Source of the DNA: Seonamhaeicola algicola
Lineage (GTDB): Bacteria > Bacteroidota > Bacteroidia > Flavobacteriales > Flavobacteriaceae
DNA length: 64,000 nt
Direction: 5' to 3'
Assembly: GCF_007997385.1 (NCBI RefSeq)
Contig: NZ_VOSC01000012.1
Location: forward strand, 372,001 to 436,000
The notes beneath the pieces were generated by a model, which saw nothing but the letters and a program-made list of their open reading frames with translations, had not been told where the DNA came from and did not search any database. The translations under genes and the position numbers were made by a program. This document shows positions 20,179 to 29,043 of the stretch, one piece after another (positions within the stretch are counted from its first letter, which is position 1; each line of letters begins with the position of its first letter).

Positions 20179-21327
20179 GTGAAATTAAGTTTCAATAAAA
20201 TTTTTTTTATATTACTAGTAGCACAAATTATTTCTCTTCAGGGAATAATCACTTTTAATATATTTAATTATTTAGGTAAATGGGAGCTAAAATCGATTAT
20301 TCATCCTTTAAGTGTTTTTTTATTATTTATAGTAATAGTACTTTATAGGATAAAAAAAAACTCTGTAAAAATAACATCGTTAGATTTACTGTTGTTTTCA
20401 TATTTTATAATCTGTTTTATCGTTTTAATTTTTAATGCGGCAAATTTCCAAGCTATTTTCATATCATTTAGAGAAGTATTTTTAATTTACATTTTAATAT
20501 TTGCTTACCAGCAAATAACTATAAGTGAGTATTATTGGGATAAAATTATAAAGTGGCTTCATTTATTTGTTATAGCTAATCTCATATTTATCATTTTAAC
20601 ACATGTTCTTGGACCAGAAGAATATATGAAACTTTTAACAGGGAAGTACGTATGGGGAAATGATCCTGAGTATAAATTCAAAATAAGTAGCTTTTTATAT
20701 TTTTGGAGGTCACCGGGGTTAATTGGTAGCCCTGGAAATGTGGGCTATTTTGGCCTAATAGCATACTTACTTTTTGATCAAGACAAAAAACATAAAAAAA
20801 AATCTATTTTCGCTGTAATTTTAGCTATTGCAGGTTTTGTTAGAAGTGTCTATGTAGTTCTAGTTGTTTACTGGTTTTTAAAGTTCTTTTTAACAAAAAA
20901 GAACTTAAGAAAAATTCAATCGGCTTTTCCGTATGTTCTATTAGTTTTTTTCCTTATAGGGTGCTTTTTATATACTAAAGGGTTACTTGATTTAACATCT
21001 TTTTACATGAGAATAGATCATTGGATATATGATATTCCAAGAGATTTTAATATTTTATTTGGAGGTAAAATAGGAGAAGTGGGTGGATCTGTTAGATCAG
21101 AAGGCTTTGTAGCAACTTTGGACAATTATTGGTTACTGATGCTTTTATCTGTGGGACTTGTTGGTATTGTATTAGGTGTATTGTTTATATACGAGAAAAG
21201 TTTTAAAAAAAGACATATTAATTATGCGTTAATAGGGTTTATGTTGGCAGGAATATTTATTACTCTATCTCAGGGTATGTCGTTTTTGGTTTTGTTTCCT
21301 ATGTTGTTCCTAAATAAAAAGAATTGA
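20179..21327 (+). CDS. Polytopic membrane protein, probable Wzy-type polymerase/ligase
   Basis: This 382-residue protein has about 10-11 hydrophobic segments and a larger periplasmic loop with GLIGSPGNVGYFG and FGGKIGEVGG, a layout seen in O-antigen polymerases and ligases. Sequence motifs in this group are weak, so function rests on topology and position in the locus. It starts with GTG 10 bp after the SGNH gene and ends next to a second polymerase/ligase-like gene. One of the two may polymerise and the other ligate the glycan. Confidence 0.6.
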   Translation: MKLSFNKIFFILLVAQIISLQGIITFNIFNYLGKWELKSIIHPLSVFLLFIVIVLYRIKKNSVKITSLDLLLFSYFIICFIVLIFNAANFQAIFISFREVFLIYILIFAYQQITISEYYWDKIIKWLHLFVIANLIFIILTHVLGPEEYMKLLTGKYVWGNDPEYKFKISSFLYFWRSPGLIGSPGNVGYFGLIAYLLFDQDKKHKKKSIFAVILAIAGFVRSVYVVLVVYWFLKFFLTKKNLRKIQSAFPYVLLVFFLIGCFLYTKGLLDLTSFYMRIDHWIYDIPRDFNILFGGKIGEVGGSVRSEGFVATLDNYWLLMLLSVGLVGIVLGVLFIYEKSFKKRHINYALIGFMLAGIFITLSQGMSFLVLFPMLFLNKKN

Positions 21328-21332
21328 TTTTG

Positions 21333-22649
21333 ATGGCTATACGAACTAATAAAGCTTTCATAAACACTTGTTTTCTGTGGTTTACTTTCATGCTTTCTGC
21401 TTTCCCAATCTTAACTTTTGGATTAAGGAGTATCGTTATAGTGCTCTGGGCGGTTATTGGTGTTTTAAGTATTAATTTTGAGCGCAAAAAAAAATATGTT
21501 AGTTATTTAATTATTTCTATTTTACCTTTTATTTACTTATCCTTTACTTTATTATATTCTCAGAATAGTACTGCAGGTATTAAAAGGCTTATTCAAATGC
21601 TGCCGTTTTTAATTTTCCCCTTAGTGTTCTATTTAAACAAAGATAAGTTCAATAAAGAGCAAATAAATAAAACGTTGTGGTGCTTTTCTATATCTGTAAT
21701 CTTATTGGTGTTTTATCAAATAGTTTGTTCTTTATTTCGTTTAGATTATTTATTAGCCGATTTAACAAATGAAGAAATAGTAAGAAATAGGCTCTCAAAT
21801 CAGGATTTGTTAAATCAAGATGTTATAAGTAGCATGAAAACCAAACGGTTTAGAAATTATTTAATTGAGTTAACAGATACCCATTTCACATATCAGGGAA
21901 TGTGGGTGATTTTTAGTGTTTTTTTTCTGTTTAAAGAGGGAATAAGGTTTCTAAAAAAGAAAAGATATTTAGGATTTTTACTTATAATAATTTCAATAAT
22001 ATTAGTTGTTTGGTTGTTTTTCATTTCGTCTAGAATGCCTATATTGACAATGTTTATAGCCTTGTTTTGTACAGTTTTTGTTTTTAAAAAAATTAAGTTC
22101 AAGCTAAAGATATTGTTGTTAGGATTAAGTATATTGGTTTTAATTTCAAGTTATTTTACTTTTACTACGTTTAAGGCGCGTGTAGACGAGATCGTTAATA
22201 TTAAATTTGACTTACCAAGTGAAACTAAAGATACCTATAATTATGATTCAATAAATGTGAGGCATGGAATATATGTTTGTGCTGCACATCTTGTGAAAGA
22301 TAATTTCTGGTTTGGGGTTGGTGTAGGCGATTCTCAAGATGCTTTGAATTCTTGCTATAATGAAAAAATTGGAGCTAAAATTTATACTTGGCAAGATTAT
22401 AATACACATAATCAGTATTTATATTTTGCTCTAGCTACGGGTATATTTGGTCTATTCTTCTATTTGATATTGTTATATTTGCAGCACAAAGAAGCTCTGA
22501 AATATAAAAATGAACTGTATTTATATTTCATAATCGTGGTTGCGCTTATTTCTTTAACAGAGAATATTTTATCAAGGTCTGATGGAGTCATGTTTTTTGC
22601 TTTTTTTAGTGGCTTATTTTTGTTTAATTCAAAAAATAGAATCAAGTGA
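21333..22649 (+). CDS. O-antigen ligase/polymerase family protein (Wzy_C domain)
   Basis: This polytopic protein has about 12 hydrophobic segments and a clear Wzy_C/WaaL periplasmic signature near residues 320-375: RHGIY, FWFGVGVGDSQDAL and the YNTHNQYLYF segment. Members polymerise repeat units or ligate the finished glycan to lipid A core. The ATG at 21333 is preferred; a TTG at 21324 overlaps the previous stop and would add three residues. The stop overlaps the GTG start of the next gene by 4 bp. Confidence 0.8.
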   Translation: MAIRTNKAFINTCFLWFTFMLSAFPILTFGLRSIVIVLWAVIGVLSINFERKKKYVSYLIISILPFIYLSFTLLYSQNSTAGIKRLIQMLPFLIFPLVFYLNKDKFNKEQINKTLWCFSISVILLVFYQIVCSLFRLDYLLADLTNEEIVRNRLSNQDLLNQDVISSMKTKRFRNYLIELTDTHFTYQGMWVIFSVFFLFKEGIRFLKKKRYLGFLLIIISIILVVWLFFISSRMPILTMFIALFCTVFVFKKIKFKLKILLLGLSILVLISSYFTFTTFKARVDEIVNIKFDLPSETKDTYNYDSINVRHGIYVCAAHLVKDNFWFGVGVGDSQDALNSCYNEKIGAKIYTWQDYNTHNQYLYFALATGIFGLFFYLILLYLQHKEALKYKNELYLYFIIVVALISLTENILSRSDGVMFFAFFSGLFLFNSKNRIK

Positions 22650-23689
22650 TAGTAATTAATGCTAGGTTTTTAACACAACCAATAACCGGAGTTCAAAGGT
22701 TCGCTATTGAAATTTCAAAAATCGTTAAAAAGCAATTAGAAGGAGAGGTTGTTTTTGTAACATGCCCTGGTGTAATACACTATGAACTTTTTAAAGAATT
22801 AGATGCAAAAATTATTGGAATTAACAAAAGCCATTTATGGGAACAGATAGATTTATATGTATACCTTTTAAAAAATAAAAAACCATTATTAGTTTCTTTT
22901 GGTTATACGGGGCCACTTTATTATAAAAATCAAATTGTTTCAATACATGATGTTGCTTTTAAATATTATAAAGAAACGTTTTCTAAGACATTCTCACTAG
23001 TATACAACTTTATTGTGCCTAGATTGGCAAAGAAATGTGTTCATATTTTTAGTGTAAGCGAATCAGCCAAAAATGAGGTTTGCAAGGAGTTGGGGGTAGA
23101 GGGAGATAAAATTACAGTAGTATACAATGGTATTTCGTCATTTTTTAAAAAAATAGATAAGGGAAAAACAATCAAAAAACATGCTAAACCTTATATTTTA
23201 ACTGTATCCTCTCATCATCCTAGAAAAAATTTTAATAGACTAATAGAGGCATTTAAAAGAATAGATAATGATAAGATTGATTTATACATAATAGGGAATT
23301 TTGTTAGTCATTTTTCAGATTCTACAAATGATCAATCAAATGAGAACATAAAATTTTTAACTAATATAACAGATAACGAGTTATTAGGTTATTATCAAAA
23401 CGCAGAACTTTTTGTGTTTCCTAGTCTTTATGAAGGTTTTGGTATTCCTGTTATAGAAGCTATGAGTCAAAACCTCCCTTGTGTACTTTCTGATATTCCT
23501 GTTTTTAAAGAAATAGGAGATAAATCAGTTATTTATGTTAACCCTCAAAATGTTAATTCCATAAAGCAAGGCATTATAGAGGGACTTAAATTAAATGTAA
23601 AGAAAATAGAGTATACAAAGTTAAATCATTTTACTTGGGATAAAAGTGCCCAAAGGGTTATTCAAGTATTTAAAAAAAATAAAACATAA
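22646..23689 (+). CDS. Glycosyltransferase family 4 protein
   Basis: A 347-residue GT-B enzyme starting with GTG in a GTGA overlap with the previous stop. It has TGVQRFAIEI near the start, SIHDVAF, SVSESAKNEV, VYNGI, a TVSSHHPRKNF turn and the E(x7)E motif in FPSLYEGFGIPVIEAM. This matches the GT1/GT4 mannosyl- or rhamnosyltransferase-like group of O-antigen clusters. The donor sugar is unknown. Confidence 0.9.
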   Translation: MIVINARFLTQPITGVQRFAIEISKIVKKQLEGEVVFVTCPGVIHYELFKELDAKIIGINKSHLWEQIDLYVYLLKNKKPLLVSFGYTGPLYYKNQIVSIHDVAFKYYKETFSKTFSLVYNFIVPRLAKKCVHIFSVSESAKNEVCKELGVEGDKITVVYNGISSFFKKIDKGKTIKKHAKPYILTVSSHHPRKNFNRLIEAFKRIDNDKIDLYIIGNFVSHFSDSTNDQSNENIKFLTNITDNELLGYYQNAELFVFPSLYEGFGIPVIEAMSQNLPCVLSDIPVFKEIGDKSVIYVNPQNVNSIKQGIIEGLKLNVKKIEYTKLNHFTWDKSAQRVIQVFKKNKT

Positions 23690-23877
23690 GTTTTTATATA
23701 ATTTATGGTTTTATTGTGACCTCTTTTTTATTTATTTTTTAAAAATGTGGGCAGGTGTCTATTAACGATATACCAATAGCAAATAACTACCTAAATTTTA
23801 TACTATTTTTTATAACAGATTAATTTATAGTAATATAGATTCTAGAGCTATCATTAACAGTAATTAGAAAAATAAAA

Positions 23878-24244
23878 ATGATTATTTATTATTAAAGTAG
23901 CTCATATTTTAGCTGTAGGAGTAGGTGATGTAGAAAGTGAATTGCTAGATAAATATAAAATTAAAAGTTTTGAAAAAGGATTGATAATTAAATATAATAC
24001 CCATAATCAATATATTGATTTTTTCCTAAAATTCGGAGTATTGGGTATAATAGTTGTTTTTGTATATATATTTTCCATAGGTTATTTAGGTTTAAAAGCA
24101 AAATATATTATATCTGTGGCTTTTTGTATGCTCTTCTTTATATCAAATATAACTGATGATTTTTTAATTCAATATAGCGGAATTGCTATTAGCGGTTTTT
24201 GGTTTTCTATATTTGTAAACAATTATGTGAATAAGAATTGTTAA
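23878..24244 (+). pseudogene. Wzy/WaaL-like remnant, 5' end chimeric with a glycosyltransferase start
   Basis: The open part encodes IKVAHILAVGVGDVESELLDKY... and continues with YNTHNQYIDFFLKFGVLGI and two hydrophobic segments. This is the C-terminal third of an O-antigen ligase-like protein; the intact gene at 21333 has VGVGD and YNTHNQYLYF in the same places. The only ATG (23878) is one base out of frame and meets a stop after five codons. The first 45 bases from 23891 closely match the start of the next glycosyltransferase gene (from 24275), so the fragment looks like a fusion of a transferase 5' end with a polymerase 3' end. The preceding 190 bp (23690-23877) hold nothing I can identify. 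Confidence 0.7.
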
Positions 24245-24265
24245 AAAAACTAGTAGATTGTTATA

Positions 24266-25399
24266 ATGAGAAAAATTAAAGTTGCTCATGTTTTGAATTC
24301 TGTGGGAGGAGTTGATGTCTATTTAAGACTTATTTCAGAAAACACAAACCCAAATAGAATAGAGCATATTATTATTCATCAAAGAGATCTTAAAAAGAAA
24401 CCTTATAAGAACGGAAATAGTACAATCAGAGAATACTATATTCCGATTAAACGGAATATACACCTATTCAATGATATAAAAGCGATATACAAAACTATAA
24501 AATATCTTAAAAAAGAGAAGCCTGACGTAATTCATGCGCATAGTGCAAAAGGTGGGATTATAGCACGATCAGCATCATTATTTTATAAATTAAATGTATT
24601 ATACACGCCACATGCTTTTTCTTACTTGAGTGCTACATCAAAAATAAAAAAGAATATATTTTTAAGAATAGAAAAACTTTTTAAGTATTTTAATTCTTAT
24701 GTTTTAGCAACTTCTCAATCTGAAAAGAATAGAGCGCTTAACGATGTGTGTTATAGTGAAAGTAAAGTAATAGTTTTTAATAATTGTATTCTACCCATAG
24801 AAACTAAAGATTTGCATTCTAATGTTTTAAAAGAACATAATCTCCCATGTAATTACTTAGCGACTGTTGGTAGGCCTTCTTATCAAAAAAACATTGAGTT
24901 TATGTTGGATGTTATATTCGAATTGAAAAAGAATATTCCAGATATACATTTAGTTGTGATGGGGGTTGGAGAATATAGTCCTAATCTTAATGCAGTAAAG
25001 GCAAAAGTAGATCATTTAGAATTGAAGAAAAATATAACTTTAGTAAATTGGATTAACAGAGAGAGTATATTTTCAATCGTAAATAAATCAATGTTGTATA
25101 TATCTACATCAAGATATGAAGGATTACCGTATTCGGTTATAGAAAGTTTAGCGTTGTCTAAAGCATGTGTTGTATCAGATTGTGATGGTAACAGAGATTT
25201 GGTAGAAAATAATTATAATGGATATGTTATCAAACAAGGAGATTTAGAAAGTTTCACTAAAAAAATTGAAAAATTATATTTTGATCATAAAATCAGAAAT
25301 AAATTTGCTAATAATTCATACAATTTGTTCAATAATAAATTCAATTTGAGAAACAATATTACCTGTTTAGAGGAAGTTTATTTCAAACATTCTAAATGA
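24266..25399 (+). CDS. Glycosyltransferase family 4 protein
   Basis: This 377-residue GT-B enzyme begins MRKIKVAHVLNSVGGVDVYL, has DVIHAHSAKGGIIAR and YTPHAFSYL in the N-terminal domain, and TVGRPSYQKN and STSRYEGLPYSVIESLAL (E(x7)E motif) in the C-terminal domain. It resembles the capsular GT4 group that includes EpsD and WbpH-like enzymes. It is 21 bp behind the polymerase remnant and has very low GC. The sugar added is unknown. Confidence 0.9.
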   Translation: MRKIKVAHVLNSVGGVDVYLRLISENTNPNRIEHIIIHQRDLKKKPYKNGNSTIREYYIPIKRNIHLFNDIKAIYKTIKYLKKEKPDVIHAHSAKGGIIARSASLFYKLNVLYTPHAFSYLSATSKIKKNIFLRIEKLFKYFNSYVLATSQSEKNRALNDVCYSESKVIVFNNCILPIETKDLHSNVLKEHNLPCNYLATVGRPSYQKNIEFMLDVIFELKKNIPDIHLVVMGVGEYSPNLNAVKAKVDHLELKKNITLVNWINRESIFSIVNKSMLYISTSRYEGLPYSVIESLALSKACVVSDCDGNRDLVENNYNGYVIKQGDLESFTKKIEKLYFDHKIRNKFANNSYNLFNNKFNLRNNITCLEEVYFKHSK

Positions 25400-25462
25400 G
25401 CATTAAATTCTATGATTTAAATTATCTCAATAAATATAGGTATAAGTTTATACTTTTTATAT

Positions 25463-26884
25463 TTGTTTAATATTATAAAAAAACAGCTTCATTTTAAGAA
25501 TAATTATATATTATTTAGATTGAAAAAAATTAGTGAATTTAAAAAAAGCAGATTCTCAGGGTTAATAAAACCATTTTCATATATAATAGACTTATCTATT
25601 ATAAATGGTGCAGTATACCTATTTCAAATAAACTTAAATAATACATATCCTTTCCATATATACATATCATTATTATGGCTTGTACTATCCTTTTATAATA
25701 AGTTTTATGAAGTACACAGGTATACCAGAGTTATACAGGTAATAACACTTTTATTAAGACAAATAATTTTATTTGCAGTTATTCTCTATGGATACATAGG
25801 TTTTTTTAAACAACCTCACTTAAGCAGGCTTAATCTTGGCAACTATGTTGTAACAATTTTTGGCTTATTAACATTTACTAAGTTTTTAGTTTTTTACTTA
25901 TTAAATAGATACAGAAGCGCGTTTGGAGGTAACCTAAGAAATATTATTGTTATAGGTGATAACGAAAAAACCAGACAACTAATAAATACATTTAAAAAAC
26001 GGTTAGATTTTGGATATAAATTTAAAGCACAGTTTAATGTAAAAGAAACTAATTTCTCCCTTCAAGACTGTTTTAATTTTGTAATTGAAAACGATATTCA
26101 TGAAATCTATTTTTCGGTTGCAGAACTATCAAACAAACAAATAAATCAACTCATTGATTTTGCCGATAATAACCTGAGAGAGTTAAAATTTATACCCGAT
26201 AATAAAGATATTTTTTCAAAAAAACTGAAGTATGAATATTACGATTATATTCCCGTTTTATCCCTAAGAAGCATTCCTTTAGAAGAACCAGTAAATAAAT
26301 TTGCAAAACGATTGTTTGATATTGTTTTTGCATCTGCTGTAATTGTATTTATTTTATCATGGTTAACACCCATTTTGGCCATTATTATAAGGCTTGAATC
26401 TAAAGGACCAATATTCTTTAAGCAAACCCGAAACGGATTCAATTATAATGAATTTGATTGTTATAAGTTTAGGTCTATGACACCTAATAAAGATGCAAAC
26501 TCACAACAAGCCACCAAAGGCGATTTAAGAATAACAAAAGTTGGTGCCTTTATTAGAAAAACCAGTATAGATGAGTTGCCACAATTTTTTAATGTACTAT
26601 TCGGAGATATGTCTGTTGTAGGCCCAAGGCCACACATGGTAAGCCACACAAATAAATATGCACGTAGTGTAGATAAATTTATGGTTAGGCATTTTGTAAA
26701 ACCTGGTATTACAGGTTTGGCACAAACTAGTGGCTACAGAGGTGAAATTGAAACAGATAAAGATATTATTAATAGAGTTAAATACGATATTTTTTACGTT
26801 GAAAACTGGTCTATTCTATTAGATTTGAAAGTAATCATACAAACGTTTTTAAATGCGGTAAAAGGCGAAGAAAAAGCATACTAA
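25463..26884 (+). CDS. Polyprenyl-phosphate sugar phosphotransferase (initiating phosphoglycosyl transferase)
   Basis: The protein starts glycan assembly by moving a sugar-1-phosphate from a nucleotide sugar to undecaprenyl phosphate. It has four N-terminal membrane helices, a Rossmann-like CoA-binding-type domain (about 155-250, IIVIGDNEKTRQLI), a fifth hydrophobic segment (about 285-310) and the catalytic bacterial sugar-transferase domain with KRLFDIVFA, CYKFRSM, RKTSIDELPQ and VGPRPHM. No ATG occurs before the catalytic domain. The start is TTG at 25463 or, more like its relatives, TTG at 25520. A TATATTTG box at 25458-25465 overlaps the first candidate and favours the second. GC rises again from here, marking the edge of the variable region. 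Confidence 0.9.
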   Translation: MFNIIKKQLHFKNNYILFRLKKISEFKKSRFSGLIKPFSYIIDLSIINGAVYLFQINLNNTYPFHIYISLLWLVLSFYNKFYEVHRYTRVIQVITLLLRQIILFAVILYGYIGFFKQPHLSRLNLGNYVVTIFGLLTFTKFLVFYLLNRYRSAFGGNLRNIIVIGDNEKTRQLINTFKKRLDFGYKFKAQFNVKETNFSLQDCFNFVIENDIHEIYFSVAELSNKQINQLIDFADNNLRELKFIPDNKDIFSKKLKYEYYDYIPVLSLRSIPLEEPVNKFAKRLFDIVFASAVIVFILSWLTPILAIIIRLESKGPIFFKQTRNGFNYNEFDCYKFRSMTPNKDANSQQATKGDLRITKVGAFIRKTSIDELPQFFNVLFGDMSVVGPRPHMVSHTNKYARSVDKFMVRHFVKPGITGLAQTSGYRGEIETDKDIINRVKYDIFYVENWSILLDLKVIIQTFLNAVKGEEKAY

Positions 26885-26885
26885 T

Positions 26886-27668
26886 ATGAGTGCTTTTAAA
26901 GTTTCAATAATAACACCTACTTACAATTCTGAGAGGTTTATTGAACAAACTATAATAAGCATTCTTAATCAAACCTATACCAATTGGGAACTTATTTTAA
27001 TAGATGATGCTTCAACAGATAAAACGGTTGAAATTATTACACAGTTTGTTAAATCTAATCCACAGATTTATTTACTTCAGAATTTAAAAAATAGTGGAGC
27101 GGCTGTTTCCAGAAACAAAGGTATAGAAGCCGCTAAAGGTCATTTTATTGCTTTTTTAGATGCCGATGATGTATGGCTACCTAATAAGCTTGAAAAACAA
27201 GTTGAATTTATGCAAAAAAACAATTGCGATGTCTGTTTTTCAAGTTACAATTTAATGAACGAAGCCGGAAAACCACTAAATAAACAAATAAAAGCGCTAC
27301 CAAGGGTTAGCTACCAAAAGCTTTTAAAAAGTAACTATATTGGCAATTTAACAGGTATTTATAATGCTAAAACTTTAGGGAAAATAACCTCTAAAAACTT
27401 ACGTAAACGTCAAGATTGGTTATTATGGTTGTCCGCTATAAAAAAGAGTGGCAAACCAGCTTTAGGTATTCAACAACCTTTGGCTGTTTACAGGGTTAGA
27501 GAAACTTCTATTTCTTCAAATAAACTAAACTTGGTAAAATATAATTATTGGGTGTATAAAAAAGGCTTGGGCTTTTCAGTAGTAAAATCGGTATGTTATT
27601 TAATGGCCTTTTTATTTGAGCATTTCTTTATAAAATCTAAACAAAAAATTACTTTATTAAACAAGTAA
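26886..27668 (+). CDS. Glycosyltransferase family 2 protein
   Basis: A 260-residue GT-A inverting transferase with VSIITPTYNS, LIDDAST, NSGAAVSRNKGI, the metal-binding DADD and a late KRQDWLLWL motif (the ED-like catalytic segment). It is 1 bp behind the phosphoglycosyl transferase gene, so it probably adds the second sugar to the lipid-linked primer. Its 3' end overlaps the convergent ligase gene by 20 bp. Confidence 0.93.
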   Translation: MSAFKVSIITPTYNSERFIEQTIISILNQTYTNWELILIDDASTDKTVEIITQFVKSNPQIYLLQNLKNSGAAVSRNKGIEAAKGHFIAFLDADDVWLPNKLEKQVEFMQKNNCDVCFSSYNLMNEAGKPLNKQIKALPRVSYQKLLKSNYIGNLTGIYNAKTLGKITSKNLRKRQDWLLWLSAIKKSGKPALGIQQPLAVYRVRETSISSNKLNLVKYNYWVYKKGLGFSVVKSVCYLMAFLFEHFFIKSKQKITLLNK

Positions 27669-28959
27669 ACTGCTTTAATTTGCCAGCTGGGGTTCTTTTA
27701 AGCGTTTCTCTTCGTTCAAAAATAATTTTTAAACCAGATTCTAAATACGTTTCAATAGCTTTTTCAATCTGCTTGATATTAATTTCTGTGAGTGGTTTAA
27801 TACTATTGTAAATAATTTTAAAAGTACCAGTTTCTAGTTGTTCAATTACAAACTCTTTCACGTTGTTATCATCCTCAATAACAGTTTTGGTAACGTAATA
27901 AAAGGTTAAGCCAGCAGCTTTTTTTCCGCTAGGCAAAACGGCAAAATCATTAGTTCTTCCTAATACATTTTTAAGAATGGATTTTTTTAAAGTGCTTTTT
28001 TCTGATAAAACTCCGTAATCACCAAGTTCATATCTTATAAAAGGATGTGCTTTATTGTAAAGAGCCGTTACAACAATCTTTCCTTCTTTACCAAAAGGCA
28101 GAACTTGGTTGTTTTGGTCTAATATTTCAACAAACAAGTCTTCTGTATTTATAACCCATTCATTTTGTTTATTATTGAATGCAATAAGACCAAGTTCAGC
28201 GCATCCATATTCGTTTACAATAGGAACTCCTAGTTGTTTCTCTAGAAGTTTTTTATCGTTTTCAAAAAGCATTTCGGCAGTAACAATGCATACATTTAAA
28301 GAGTGGCAAACATTTTTAAGAATAATGTTTTTCTTATCAAGAAATTTTGCAAACTGTACAATAGCACTGGTGTAGCCGTTTATGTAGTTGAATTTTGTGC
28401 TGTAGAATTTTTTTAAAACAGTTTCTAAGGCTTCATCACTCATATCAAATACCGAAAACCGGAACCTGTTTCCTAAAAAATCTTTTAAACGCTCTTTATA
28501 ATAGCCCGTTTTTTTAAGTGGAATACCATAAAATCTAGCTTGTTTTGAGGTGTTTAAATTAATATCAAACCAGCTATATCTATCAATAAAATTAGCCCAT
28601 GTTAAAGCATGACAAAAGTTATCTTTGGCAAAAATTAGCGGTGTTCCTGACGAGCCAGAAGTTTTATTAGTATATATATTTTTAGTAGAATATGTGTTTG
28701 ATATACGTCTAGTTAACGGCTGTTGTAAATCCCTTTTAGTAATAATGGGCACAGAATTCCAATCGGCAATATTTATATTTTTTCCGAAGTCTTTGTAAAA
28801 CGAATTGTTTTCTAAATGATAAGAGACAATCTCTTTTTTACGGTTTTCTATATATTCAGAATAAGCAGATGCATCAATATTTTTAATATCAATTAAGTGC
28901 TCTTTAGCTTTTTCCAAAGGAAAGCCTTTAAGTTTTAAAGAAACATCAAATAAATTCAC
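27649..28959 (-). CDS. PaaK/CapK-like phenylacetate-CoA ligase family adenylating enzyme
   Basis: The protein has the adenylate-forming P-loop TSGSSGTP, NEYGCAELG and a C-terminal RTP(A)GK segment typical of this family, which activates carboxylic acids as acyl-AMP. The family occurs both in phenylacetate breakdown and in capsule loci (CapK); its place beside a glycosyltransferase suggests the latter, but the substrate is unknown. The frame stays open to a TTG at 29037, only 6 bp from purD. I prefer GTG at 28959 (MNLFDVSLKLKGF), which gives a usual length of 436 residues and leaves room for promoters. The 3' end overlaps the GT2 gene. Confidence 0.8.
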   Translation of the reverse strand: MNLFDVSLKLKGFPLEKAKEHLIDIKNIDASAYSEYIENRKKEIVSYHLENNSFYKDFGKNINIADWNSVPIITKRDLQQPLTRRISNTYSTKNIYTNKTSGSSGTPLIFAKDNFCHALTWANFIDRYSWFDINLNTSKQARFYGIPLKKTGYYKERLKDFLGNRFRFSVFDMSDEALETVLKKFYSTKFNYINGYTSAIVQFAKFLDKKNIILKNVCHSLNVCIVTAEMLFENDKKLLEKQLGVPIVNEYGCAELGLIAFNNKQNEWVINTEDLFVEILDQNNQVLPFGKEGKIVVTALYNKAHPFIRYELGDYGVLSEKSTLKKSILKNVLGRTNDFAVLPSGKKAAGLTFYYVTKTVIEDDNNVKEFVIEQLETGTFKIIYNSIKPLTEINIKQIEKAIETYLESGLKIIFERRETLKRTPAGKLKQFTCLIK

Positions 28960-29018
28960 AAGCTTATAAATATTTGTAAAGTAAGTAAAAAATATTCGTG
29001 TTTTAGAGGCATTAATTC

Positions 29019-29026
29019 TATTTTTG
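29019..29026 (+). promoter_or_regulatory. Bacteroidota -7 box for purD
   Basis: TATTTTTG matches TAnnTTTG and ends 17 bp before the purD ATG. No clear -33 TTG is seen. It lies inside the longer reading of the divergent ligase gene, another reason to prefer the shorter start of that gene. Confidence 0.5.
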
Positions 29027-29043
29027 CGCAAACTCAATTAACT

